From Acidobacteriota bacterium (GTDB taxonomy: Bacteria; Acidobacteriota; Blastocatellia; Pyrinomonadales; Pyrinomonadaceae): a DNA stretch of 10,594 bases. Where the stretch lies: assembly GCA_013140875.1 (NCBI GenBank), contig JABFSB010000513.1, positions 1 through 10,594 of the forward strand, given 5' to 3'. The position numbers and the translations under genes were made by a program. Positions 1 to 6,362 of the stretch are shown piece by piece (within the stretch, counting starts at the first letter, position 1; the number at the start of each line of letters is the position of its first letter). The notes beneath the pieces were generated by a model that worked only from the letters and a program-made list of their open reading frames with translations, was not told the DNA's origin and searched no databases.

Positions 1-392
1 TTGTCGCCGAACTTGTTTTCGTAGATGCGAAAATCGTGATGACGGAAAATACGTACATCGCGGCCGGTGTCGGCGGTGTTGGTTACGCGAACTTTGCGAA
101 GGAATATATTCTCATGACTCGCGACCGTGTCATTCGAGACTATCTCTATCCCAAGCCGTTCATTCCGCAGCAACACGTCGCTGACAAGGGTGTCGGGCAG
201 ATAACAGAGACGCCTTACCCAATCGTCCGAAACCACCCACGAAAACTCGCCGCCGGCCCAAACGCCGAAGCGAAAAGGAAAGCCTTCGCTATGATTTTCC
301 TGCCCAACGTGCGGAAAATAAATGTCGCGGATCTGATATTCGTTGTCGAAATTTACAAGCAAATTGCCGTTTCCGACCGGGATGTCACGCAT
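1..392 (-). CDS. Glycoside hydrolase family 15 protein, N-terminal part (runs off the left edge)
   Basis: The first 130 codons of a minus-strand gene are visible; its 3' end lies outside the window. The start is the ATG at 392-390, four bases after the stop of the PIN toxin gene. The protein opens with MRDIPVGNGNLLVNFD, then IRDIYFPHVGQEN at residues 21-33, a W-rich strand near residue 50, and a later HHDFRIY segment. This pattern is typical of the N-terminal beta-sandwich domain of prokaryotic GH15 proteins (COG3387: glucoamylase, dextran glucosidase or trehalase-like). These enzymes release glucose from alpha-linked glucans or trehalose using a C-terminal (alpha/alpha)6 barrel that is not seen here, so substrate and catalytic glutamates cannot be judged. 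No signal peptide is present in the visible N-terminus, so a cytoplasmic enzyme is likely. No clear ribosome binding site precedes it, which suggests translation coupled to the upstream toxin gene. Confidence 0.85.
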   Translation of the reverse strand, partial: MRDIPVGNGNLLVNFDNEYQIRDIYFPHVGQENHSEGFPFRFGVWAGGEFSWVVSDDWVRRLCYLPDTLVSDVLLRNERLGIEIVSNDTVASHENIFLRKVRVTNTADTGRDVRIFRHHDFRIYENKFGD

Positions 393-396
393 GGCA

Positions 397-816
397 TTAG
401 CTGAAGAAATAATCCGCCGGAACTACATCAAGCCTCGGCATTTCACGTTTTATGATCTCAAAGTCGTCGACGTCCATCGTAACAACGAATGCGTCATTCT
501 TCACAGCGAGGCGAGCGATGAGCGCGTCATTTTGCAGCGTTCGAAGTTTCGAAACCGGAAAGGACTTTTTCAGGTAGAGACGGCGAATGGATTTGGCGGT
601 TTCCCACCAGTCGTTGCCTGAGGGAGTAAGAACCCGGTCAATTTTTCCCAACGTTCTCCGCCACGTCTCGTATTTTTTCAGAGTGCTTTCGTCGATGCTC
701 GTCGCGGTCAACTCGTAAAAGACTATTGACGGGAATAAGGTCGTTGCGATCTGGCGTTCAATTTGTTGGGCGAATGGTGGAAAAACAGACGTATCAAAAA
801 CGGGGCTTTTTGCCAT
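397..816 (-). CDS. PIN-domain ribonuclease toxin (VapC-like)
   Basis: A 139-residue single-domain protein, the usual size of VapC toxins. PIN-domain toxins are Mg2+-dependent endoribonucleases that cut tRNA, rRNA or mRNA. The acidic residues of the active site can be placed: Asp8 in VFDTSVF, Glu35 in FYELTA, Asp97 in QNDALIA, and Asp115 with Asp117/118 in TMDVDDF. The start ATG at 816-814 lies inside the upstream small gene, giving a 23-base overlap, the usual layout of a toxin-antitoxin pair with coupled translation. The stop (TAA, 399-397) is four bases before the GH15 start, so the toxin is probably co-transcribed with that gene. Family assignment as PIN is confident; the RNA target is unknown. 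Confidence 0.85.
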   Translation of the reverse strand: MAKSPVFDTSVFPPFAQQIERQIATTLFPSIVFYELTATSIDESTLKKYETWRRTLGKIDRVLTPSGNDWWETAKSIRRLYLKKSFPVSKLRTLQNDALIARLAVKNDAFVVTMDVDDFEIIKREMPRLDVVPADYFFS

Positions 817-982
817 ACTTTTCTTGTTCGATCGTGAGAGCTTCCATCGCTTCCCGAGTAGCTTTCATTGCCGCCTTCAGTTCCGGAGAAATTTTTTTCG
901 GCAACTTGAAATCACGTGCCCGCGGCAGATGCGAGTAATCGGACGAGCCGTTTCCATTTTGATCTGATTTCCTGACCTTCAT
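794..982 (-). CDS. Putative antitoxin partner of the PIN toxin
   Basis: A 62-residue, charged protein whose last 23 bases overlap the start of the PIN toxin gene. The role is inferred from this overlap and from size; no AbrB, ribbon-helix-helix or Phd fold is obvious by eye. The N-terminal third is polar and probably disordered. Residues from about 25 to 55 (LPKKISPELKAAMKATREAM and on) look strongly helical and could wrap the toxin, as antitoxin C-termini do. The start ATG at 982-980 follows a weak ribosome site. A possible extended -10 element on the minus strand (TGATATTCT, 1000-992) lies just upstream and could give the pair its own promoter inside the run, but it has no convincing -35 box. 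It is 31 bases downstream of the Nudix gene. A small protein of other function remains possible. Confidence 0.65.
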   Translation of the reverse strand: MKVRKSDQNGNGSSDYSHLPRARDFKLPKKISPELKAAMKATREAMEALTIEQEKYGKKPRF

Positions 983-1013
983 ACACTAAAAAGAATATCA
1001 CAACCAACATTCC

Positions 1014-1466
1014 TTAACTCAGATTTCCGCGGATTATGCCGACGGCTTTTTCGACGATGTCCCTTTCATTCTTGAAAACCAGCATTTTCAGCGCCTCGCC
1101 GACTTCGACCCAGCGGGCCTCTTCTACTTCATGGTCATGATCGCCGACATCACCGCCCGTGTAGCGGAGGAGAAACCAGTGGACATATTTGTGAAAACGG
1201 CTTCGCGCGCCGTCGCGTTCGGCGGTGAACCAATATTCAGTGCGGTCCAACTCATCGCTGAGTTCGGTGTCGATCCCGGCCTCTTCGCGTACTTCACGCA
1301 AAGCGGCTTGCTCAGGCGTTTCGCCCTCGTCGATGATGCCCTTGGGCAGTTGCCATCGGTGTTCGGGGGTTGTAAGAATGATCGCGATCTCAACTTTGCC
1401 GTTGTCGGCGCGGTAGGCAACACCGCCTGCGGAAACCTGCTCGAATGTGGTCAATTTTTCACCCAT
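1014..1466 (-). CDS. Nudix hydrolase
   Basis: A 150-residue protein with a complete Nudix box, GX5EX7REUXEEXGU, at residues 43-65: Gly43, Glu49, Arg57-Glu58, Glu61-Glu62, Gly64, Ile65. These glutamates bind the Mg2+ ions used to hydrolyse a nucleoside diphosphate linked to another moiety. The SAGGVAYR start of the fold and the WQLPKG segment just before the box recall the Ap4A hydrolase/MutT-like group, so a dinucleoside polyphosphate or damaged-nucleotide substrate is plausible, but the sequence does not decide it. The protein is cytoplasmic, with no signal. Its start lies six bases after the stop of the TlpA-like gene, so the two are very likely co-transcribed. Only a weak purine-rich stretch stands before the start. 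Confidence 0.92.
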   Translation of the reverse strand: MGEKLTTFEQVSAGGVAYRADNGKVEIAIILTTPEHRWQLPKGIIDEGETPEQAALREVREEAGIDTELSDELDRTEYWFTAERDGARSRFHKYVHWFLLRYTGGDVGDHDHEVEEARWVEVGEALKMLVFKNERDIVEKAVGIIRGNLS

Positions 1467-1472
1467 TTGGCT

Positions 1473-2039
1473 TCATCTCACACCTAAGGCCGTTTCTACT
1501 GCCTGATCGAGTTCCGTTTTGATCTGTTCGTTGAATCCCGTGATCTTCCTGATCATCTTGCCTTCGCGGTCGAAAATGGCGGTCTGTGGAATTGCCGAGT
1601 CCGCTCCGAAAACAAAAGCTGTAAGGGCATCTTCGGGATAGGCCAACGGGTAGTCTATCTTTAACTTGTCCACAAATTCCGGCACCTTCGGCTTGTCTTC
1701 CTCGCCCCCCACATGAAGCCCGATCACGATAAGGTCGCCGCCGTATTTTTCCTTTAGCTTCTTTAAATGCGGGATCTCCTCGATACACGGCGGGCAATAG
1801 GTGGCCCAAAAATCGAGTATCACCGCCTTTCCGCGAAGATCCTTTAATTTTTGAATGCTGCCGTCGAAACCGGTCCAGCTCATTTCAGGCACCGGCTTCA
1901 GCGGCCTTGACTGGGCATCTTTAAGGGGAACATCGTTTATGGAAACTGGTTTGTTTCCCACCACAACCGGGGCGGCGGCCGGGCGGCACGCGATCGAGAT
2001 CAAGCAAAAAGCAAAAAGTAGAAAGCAAACTTTTTTCAT
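1473..2039 (-). CDS. TlpA-like thiol-disulfide oxidoreductase, probable lipoprotein
   Basis: A 188-residue protein. The first 17 residues form a hydrophobic export signal (MKKVCFLLFAFCLISIA) followed by Cys18, which could be lipidated, although Ser at -3 is not the classic lipobox Leu. The mature part is an AhpC/TSA-Redoxin-type thioredoxin fold: the LRGKAVILDFWATYC strand leads to the CPPC active site at Cys82/Cys85, and the cis-proline segment is AIPQTAIFD (Pro151). Such proteins reduce or oxidise cysteines of exported proteins, often during cytochrome c or other redox-protein maturation, anchored outside the cytoplasmic membrane. The tyrosine before the CPPC replaces the more common tryptophan. 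The gene is first in the leftward run and is divergent from the NifU-like gene. An AGGA stands three bases before the ATG. Confidence 0.9.
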   Translation of the reverse strand: MKKVCFLLFAFCLISIACRPAAAPVVVGNKPVSINDVPLKDAQSRPLKPVPEMSWTGFDGSIQKLKDLRGKAVILDFWATYCPPCIEEIPHLKKLKEKYGGDLIVIGLHVGGEEDKPKVPEFVDKLKIDYPLAYPEDALTAFVFGADSAIPQTAIFDREGKMIRKITGFNEQIKTELDQAVETALGVR

Positions 2040-2133
2040 TTCCTACACTATTCTACACAAATCCTGCCGAAATGATGGTCGAGCCGATCGTGCGTATCTT
2101 TACTTTTACGGCTTTACTTCTTACTTTAGCTTG
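2040..2133. promoter_or_regulatory. Divergent promoter gap between the TlpA-like and NifU-like genes
   Basis: This 94-base gap must hold promoters for both directions, unless the genes are read from farther away. On the minus strand TAGAAT (2055-2050) could be the -10 box of the TlpA-like gene and would give a leader of only a few bases. On the plus side the stretch from about 2098 to 2130 repeats the string TTTACTT or close variants three times; this is AT-rich and might hold the rightward promoter or a regulator site. Neither promoter has a convincing -35 box. Confidence 0.3.
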
Positions 2134-2715
2134 ATGAGCAAATACCCGCCCGAGGTCAATGCCCGTTTCCTGAGACCCAGATTCGCCGGCCGCGCCGAGA
2201 ACCAGAACGCCTTCGGCACCAGTGCGAGCTTTGAATGCGGCTGTTTTGCGCGAATTTCCCTGTCGATCGGGACGACGAGAAAAACCATTGACGACGCGAG
2301 GTTCCAAACCAACGGCTGCGGATTTATGATCGCGGCGGCCGACGTTTTGGCCGAATATTTGACGGGCTGCGAGCTGACCGGACTTCATTCGGTCGCCGAA
2401 AGCGAGCTTACGGATTTTGTTAGGGGCCAACTGGTCGATCTGCCGACCGCCCGCGTACAATGCGTGCATGTAGTGCTGGAAGCAATCCGGGCGGCTCTGT
2501 CCGACTATCGGTCTTATCTGATCGAAGAATTTAGCGGCGAGAAGCCGTTGATCTGCACTTGTTTTGGAGTTTCGGAAGAGACGATAGAATCCTGCATTTC
2601 CGAGAAAAAGCCCGAATTCGTAGAAGATGTGACCGCCGCCTGCCGTGCGGGCGGCGGCTGCGGGTCGTGCCGAATGCTCATCCAGGAAATGCTCGACGCC
2701 CGCGATCTTCGATGA
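2134..2715 (+). CDS. NifU-like Fe-S scaffold: IscU-like domain plus BFD-type [2Fe-2S] domain
   Basis: Starting at ATG 2134 the protein has 193 residues. The open frame extends farther upstream, but IscU/NifU similarity begins with MSKYPPEVNARFL. Residues 1-125 match the IscU fold: the three cluster cysteines can be aligned as Cys35 (FECGCF), Cys62 (TNGCGFMIA) and Cys110 (VQCVHVVLEAIRAAL). Residues 138-190 form a bacterioferritin-associated-ferredoxin/NifU central domain with Cys141-x-Cys143 and Cys176-x2-Cys179, the CxC-x32-CxxC pattern that binds a permanent [2Fe-2S] cluster. The C-terminal Nfu domain of classical NifU is absent. By family knowledge it would assemble Fe-S clusters and hand them to apoproteins in the cytoplasm. 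The residue two after the first scaffold cysteine, Asp39 in IscU, is Cys37 here. No Shine-Dalgarno precedes the start. No cysteine desulfurase gene is in the window. Confidence 0.82.
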   Translation: MSKYPPEVNARFLRPRFAGRAENQNAFGTSASFECGCFARISLSIGTTRKTIDDARFQTNGCGFMIAAADVLAEYLTGCELTGLHSVAESELTDFVRGQLVDLPTARVQCVHVVLEAIRAALSDYRSYLIEEFSGEKPLICTCFGVSEETIESCISEKKPEFVEDVTAACRAGGGCGSCRMLIQEMLDARDLR

Positions 2716-2735
2716 TCTCTCGTCCGTTTGCAATA

Positions 2736-2744
2736 TGCTATACT
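2736..2744 (+). promoter_or_regulatory. Possible extended -10 promoter for the CBS-domain membrane protein
   Basis: TGCTATACT fits the extended -10 pattern TGnTATAAT with one mismatch in the hexamer. It lies 21 bases after the NifU-like stop and about 100 bases before the next start, in a 130-base gap with no gene. No good -35 box is 16-18 bases upstream, which extended -10 promoters can tolerate. A second weaker option is TTGGAT (2752-2757) with TTATAA (2777-2782), whose spacer is long at 19 bases. Confidence 0.35.
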
Positions 2745-2845
2745 CTTCGAATTGGATTCGCGTTCGCCGCGGCTAGTTATAAGGTACAGGAGCACATAAC
2801 GGGCGAATCATCGCCCCGATCGCAAGAAGATATTTTTGTTCGGTA

Positions 2846-4255
2846 ATGGACGACCCTGCCAGTTTAGCTTTTCTTTTCTTTCTCGCTGAAGCATCACAAC
2901 CTATTGCGACGCCTACGTTTGGCTGGTCGGCGATAAGTATCGTTTCGGTGATCCTGCTCGTCGCCGCGAACGGCTTTTTTGTCGCGAGCGAGTTTGCACT
3001 TGTTGCCGTCCGAAAATCCCGCATCGAGTCGCAAGCCGCCGAAGGCGATGCGGCCGCAATTCGATTGTTGGCGATGCTCAATAATCTGAATGCGTACATC
3101 TCGGCGACGCAGCTCGGAATAACGCTTTCGTCGCTCGGATTGGGTTGGATAGGCGAGCCTGCCGTTGCGTCCTTGCTGGAACCTTTTCTGCTTTGGACCG
3201 GCGAATTGACCGGAGCGACCTGGCTCGCGTCCGGTCCGATCCTTCACGGAATTTCATTTGCGATCGCCTTTTCGCTGATCACTTTCCTGCACATTGTTTT
3301 CGGCGAGTTGGCGCCGAAAACGGCCGCTCTCGAATTGTCGGAACGAGTTTCTTACCTGATCGCGGTGCCATTGCTGATCTTCTACAAGATCTTCAATTAT
3401 CCGATCCGGCTCCTTGATTGGGCGGGCACCAGGACGGTCAGGCTTTTCGGACTGCACCCGTCCGGCGAACACGGATCGAGCTATACCGAAGAAGAAATAC
3501 GTCAGCTAATTCGGGTTTCCGAAGAAAGCGGACACTTGAATAAGGAAGAACGGACGCTGATCAACAAGGTGTTCGAGTTTTCGGAAACGACGGTGAAAGA
3601 AGCGATGGTGCCGCGAACTGAGATAATCGGCGTCCCGGAAAGCTGCACGCTCGAAGAAATGGTGAGGACGTTTCGTCAACATGGCTATTCGCGCATACCG
3701 GTGTATCGCGAATCGCTGGACGACATCGCCGGATTCGTGCACAGCAAAGATGTGCTGCCTTTTATATTGCGGCCGAAAGCTTTCAGGCTGGAGCGGATAA
3801 TTCAAAAGCCGATGTACGTCGTGGACACCGCGCGGCTCGAAGACGTGCTGCGGCAAATGCAGAAGGAAAAGTTCCATTTCGGCTTTGTTGTGGATGAGCA
3901 CGGAGGGGTCGAGGGAATTATCACACTTGAGGACCTGTTGGAAGAAATCGTCGGCGAGATCTCGGACGAGCATGACGAAGAGGTCGACGAACAGATCAAC
4001 CAACAGCCTGACGGAAGCATACTGCTTGACGGCGGCCTGGCGGTCCGCGACGCAAACCGTCGCCTGGACCTGAATCTGCCCGTTTCTGAGGCCTACACGA
4101 CCGTAGCCGGATTCCTGATGTCCGAATCGGGATCGATACTGTCGGCGGGCGATGTCGTGCCATTCAACGGGCACACTTTTACTGTCGAAAAGGTCAACAA
4201 ACGTAGGATTACGCAGGTTAGGATGACCGATACGGCGCCGCGGCAGGAAGTCTAG
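2846..4255 (+). CDS. CNNM/HlyC-CorC family membrane protein (DUF21, paired CBS, CorC_HlyC domains)
   Basis: A 469-residue protein of normal length for the family. After a short N-terminal segment, residues 29-51 form the first membrane helix (VILLVAANGFFVASEFAL), followed by the rest of the DUF21 transmembrane domain to about residue 200, including a conserved FGELAPKTAALE motif. A cytoplasmic linker with TEEEIRQLI leads to a CBS pair (about 220-345; MVPRTEIIGV, HGYSRIPVY and VVDEHGGVEGIITLEDLLEEIVG). The C-terminal CorC_HlyC domain follows (about 370-460), with DGSILLDGGLAVRD. Bacterial members are linked to Mg2+ (and sometimes Co2+) export or tolerance, with CBS domains binding ATP-Mg2+; old annotations call them hemolysins without good reason. 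No Shine-Dalgarno precedes the ATG. The exact ion is not decided by sequence. Confidence 0.93.
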   Translation: MDDPASLAFLFFLAEASQPIATPTFGWSAISIVSVILLVAANGFFVASEFALVAVRKSRIESQAAEGDAAAIRLLAMLNNLNAYISATQLGITLSSLGLGWIGEPAVASLLEPFLLWTGELTGATWLASGPILHGISFAIAFSLITFLHIVFGELAPKTAALELSERVSYLIAVPLLIFYKIFNYPIRLLDWAGTRTVRLFGLHPSGEHGSSYTEEEIRQLIRVSEESGHLNKEERTLINKVFEFSETTVKEAMVPRTEIIGVPESCTLEEMVRTFRQHGYSRIPVYRESLDDIAGFVHSKDVLPFILRPKAFRLERIIQKPMYVVDTARLEDVLRQMQKEKFHFGFVVDEHGGVEGIITLEDLLEEIVGEISDEHDEEVDEQINQQPDGSILLDGGLAVRDANRRLDLNLPVSEAYTTVAGFLMSESGSILSAGDVVPFNGHTFTVEKVNKRRITQVRMTDTAPRQEV

Positions 4256-4269
4256 CCGCGAGGGCCGGA

Positions 4270-4298
4270 TTGGATTTCGCCGCGATTCGGGCTACATT
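4270..4298 (+). promoter_or_regulatory. Candidate enolase promoter (overlapping a possible upstream terminator)
   Basis: TTGGAT (4270-4275) and TACATT (4293-4298) are separated by 17 bases, matching the spacing though not the full consensus of sigma-70 promoters. The same gap has an imperfect inverted repeat, TAGCCGCGA (4253-4261) with TCGGGCTA (4287-4294), pairing eight bases with one bulge and followed by a T-rich stretch to 4318. It could end transcription of the membrane protein gene instead. Both readings are weak and they overlap, so only one may be real. Confidence 0.33.
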
Positions 4299-4322
4299 CA
4301 TTTTCTAAATATTTTTTAATCC

Positions 4323-4326
4323 GGAG
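4323..4326 (+). promoter_or_regulatory. Shine-Dalgarno site of enolase
   Basis: GGAG with a 9-base spacer to ATG 4336. It is one of the few clear ribosome binding sites in this window and fixes the enolase start. Confidence 0.7.
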
Positions 4327-4335
4327 CAATCAACA

Positions 4336-5652
4336 ATGAGTATTATCGAACAGGTATGGGCACGCGAGATCATGGATTCGAGGGGCAATCCGACGATCGA
4401 AGCCGAGGTGATCCTTGAGGACGGTACGACCGGACGGGCCGCGGTACCGAGCGGTGCTTCCACCGGCGAGAACGAAGCCGTTGAACTTCGCGATGGCGAC
4501 AAACTCCGTTATATGGGCAAAGGAGTTTTGAAAGCGGTCGAGAACGTAAATGAAAAGATCGGCCGTGAACTTGAAGGACTCGACGCCCTGGACCAAACGC
4601 AGATCGATCAGGTGATGATCGAACTCGACGGGACCGAGAATAAATCGAACCTTGGTGCCAATTCGATCCTTGCCGTATCGCTTGCAAATGCGCGTGCGGC
4701 CGCTGCGATCCAGGAAATGCCGCTTTACCGCTATATCGGCGGAACGAATGCAAAAACGTTGCCGGTACCGATGATGAACATTCTCAACGGCGGCGCTCAT
4801 GCCGATAATAACGTCGATTTTCAGGAGTTCATGGTAATGCCGGTCGGCGCCGAGAGTTTTGGCGAGGCGTTACGCTGCGGTGCCGAGATATTTCACAATT
4901 TGAAATCGGTCTTAAAGTCGCGCGGCTACTCGACCGGAGTCGGCGACGAAGGCGGCTTTGCGCCTAACTTGAAATCAAACGAAGAGGCAGTGGAAACCAT
5001 CCTCGAGGCGATCGAAAAAGCCGGCTATAAGGCCGGTCAAAATGTGATGCTGGCTCTCGATCCCGCGGCGAGCGAGTTCTACTCAAACGGCAAATATGTT
5101 TTTAAGAAATCGGATAACCGCGAGTTGTCATCCGAGGAAATGGCGGCATATTGGACCGATTGGTGCGGTAAATATCCGATCATATCGATCGAGGACGGCA
5201 TGGCCGAAAACGATTGGGAAGGCTGGAAGAGTTTGACCAACTCGGTCGGAACAACCGTTCAGCTTGTCGGTGACGATCTTTTTGTGACCAACGTGAAATT
5301 CCTGCAAAAGGGAATCGACGAAGGCGCGGCGAACTCGATACTTATCAAGGTAAACCAGATCGGAACTCTGACCGAAACACTCGACGCGATCGAGCTTGCC
5401 CGGACAAATAATATGACCGCGGTTATCTCGCACCGTTCGGGCGAGACCGAAGACACCTTCATCGCCGATCTTGCCGTCGCATCTAATGCGGGCCAGATCA
5501 AAACCGGAAGCCTGTGCCGTTCGGATCGGATCGCAAAGTACAATCAACTGCTTCGTATCGAAGAAGACCTCGGAGATTCGGCACGCTATCCCGGCCGTCG
5601 AACTTTCTATCAACTCGATCAGCCAAAGGCCAGCTTTCAAACGAGGGGCTGA
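4336..5652 (+). CDS. eno: Enolase (phosphopyruvate hydratase)
   Basis: A 438-residue enolase, converting 2-phosphoglycerate to phosphoenolpyruvate in glycolysis and the reverse in gluconeogenesis; in many bacteria it is also an RNA degradosome partner. The active site is complete: mobile loop SGASTG (Ser42), Glu164 (DFQEF), Glu205 (GDEGGFAPN), Mg2+ ligands Asp242 (ALDPAA), Glu286 (SIEDGMAE) and Asp313 (VGDDLF), catalytic base Lys338 in ILIKVNQIGTLTET, His366-Arg367 (SHRSGETED) and Lys389 (IKTGS). The C-terminal tail after LRIEEDLG runs about 25 residues and is slightly longer than usual. The start is supported by a GGAG site. It stands alone behind its own probable promoter, two genes ahead of the GpmI homologue that should catalyse the step before it. 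Confidence 0.98.
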   Translation: MSIIEQVWAREIMDSRGNPTIEAEVILEDGTTGRAAVPSGASTGENEAVELRDGDKLRYMGKGVLKAVENVNEKIGRELEGLDALDQTQIDQVMIELDGTENKSNLGANSILAVSLANARAAAAIQEMPLYRYIGGTNAKTLPVPMMNILNGGAHADNNVDFQEFMVMPVGAESFGEALRCGAEIFHNLKSVLKSRGYSTGVGDEGGFAPNLKSNEEAVETILEAIEKAGYKAGQNVMLALDPAASEFYSNGKYVFKKSDNRELSSEEMAAYWTDWCGKYPIISIEDGMAENDWEGWKSLTNSVGTTVQLVGDDLFVTNVKFLQKGIDEGAANSILIKVNQIGTLTETLDAIELARTNNMTAVISHRSGETEDTFIADLAVASNAGQIKTGSLCRSDRIAKYNQLLRIEEDLGDSARYPGRRTFYQLDQPKASFQTRG

Positions 5653-5718
5653 GCCGCTTATTTTATGAGTTTTTGACCGGTTCATTTGTCGGTCCGGCGT
5701 TGCCCCGGAAAAACGGAG

Positions 5719-6150
5719 ATGGAAGTAACGTGTGACGAGTTCACGATCAGCACCGACCGGTCACGATTGGATATCGACGCCATCCAACGGTTTCTTGTCG
5801 AAGATTCTTATTGGGCGCGCGAGCGTACCATCGAACAGACAAAAACGGCGATCGAGAATTCGATTTGCTTCGGCGTGTTTCAGGGCAATAAGCAAATCGG
5901 GTTTGCTCGAGTTGTGAGCGATCAGGCAACGTTTGCGTACCTTGGCGACGTTTTTATTCTCGATCAGGTTCGCGGACGCGGTTTGAGCAAATGGCTGATG
6001 GAAACTATCATTGCCCATCCCGATCTGCAAGGCCTCAGACGCTGGATACTGGCAACGCGCGATGCGCATTCGCTTTATGAAAAATACGGCTTTCACAGCC
6101 TTGTTCATCCCGACCGCTGGATGGAACGGCCGGCACCTGACGCCTATTAA
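5719..6150 (+). CDS. GNAT family N-acetyltransferase
   Basis: With start ATG 5719 the protein has 143 residues. An upstream in-frame TTG (5686) is possible, but the ATG has GGAA eight bases before it and the extra 11 residues look unlike the family. The acetyl-CoA binding motif A is Q83-V-R-G-R-G-L after the strand YLGDVFIL, and the ending RRWILATRDAHSLYEKYGF is the motif-B region of GNAT enzymes. The compact layout (SRLDIDAIQRFLVEDSYWA at the start) fits a widespread subgroup of single-domain acetyltransferases whose acceptor is mostly unknown. It lies 66 bases after enolase, same strand, without a visible terminator between, so read-through from enolase is possible. Substrate cannot be inferred. 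Confidence 0.9.
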   Translation: MEVTCDEFTISTDRSRLDIDAIQRFLVEDSYWARERTIEQTKTAIENSICFGVFQGNKQIGFARVVSDQATFAYLGDVFILDQVRGRGLSKWLMETIIAHPDLQGLRRWILATRDAHSLYEKYGFHSLVHPDRWMERPAPDAY

Positions 6151-6263
6151 AACCGGTCCTGGTAAATAAAGGAAAAAGCGAGACCCGCCTATCTTCTTTT
6201 TGGCCTTCTCTTAATTCCTTCCAGGTGAGGCACAAATTTGGAATACATCCTTCTACTTAGGTC

Positions 6264-6294
6264 TTGCCAATTCCGGCGGCTTTTCGGCTATAAT
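6264..6294 (+). promoter_or_regulatory. Promoter of the GpmI homologue
   Basis: A perfect -10 hexamer TATAAT (6289-6294) and a -35 box TTGCCA (6264-6269, five of six matches) lie in a 212-base gap after the acetyltransferase gene. The spacer is 19 bases, longer than the ideal 17. Transcription would begin near 6301, where a small hairpin (GTCGA 6301-6305 with TCGAC 6314-6318) would sit at the very 5' end of the mRNA, a position that can protect a transcript. The rest of the gap from 6151 shows no gene and no convincing terminator. Confidence 0.55.
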
Positions 6295-6362
6295 GTTTTT
6301 GTCGAGTTCTTTTTCGACCGAACCGCGTCCTACCAACACCTTCACTTTCTTCGACCTGTGAT

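Noticed and set aside
36..404. Plus-strand open frame of 122 codons at the left edge
   Set aside because: The opposite strand encodes a clear GH15 N-terminus here; the plus-strand translation resembles no family and is its antisense shadow.
1855..2133. Upstream extension of the NifU-like frame
   Set aside because: It would run antisense through the TlpA-like gene; family similarity begins only at ATG 2134.
3506..4174. Long minus-strand open frame of 222 codons inside the CBS-domain membrane protein gene
   Set aside because: Antisense to conserved CBS and CorC_HlyC motifs; no start context or family features.
5128..5685. Minus-strand open frame of 185 codons across the enolase 3' half
   Set aside because: Antisense to catalytic motifs of enolase; arises from codon bias.
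5675..5694. GACCG...CGGTC inverted repeat after enolase as a terminator
   Set aside because: Only five pairs and no T tract follows.
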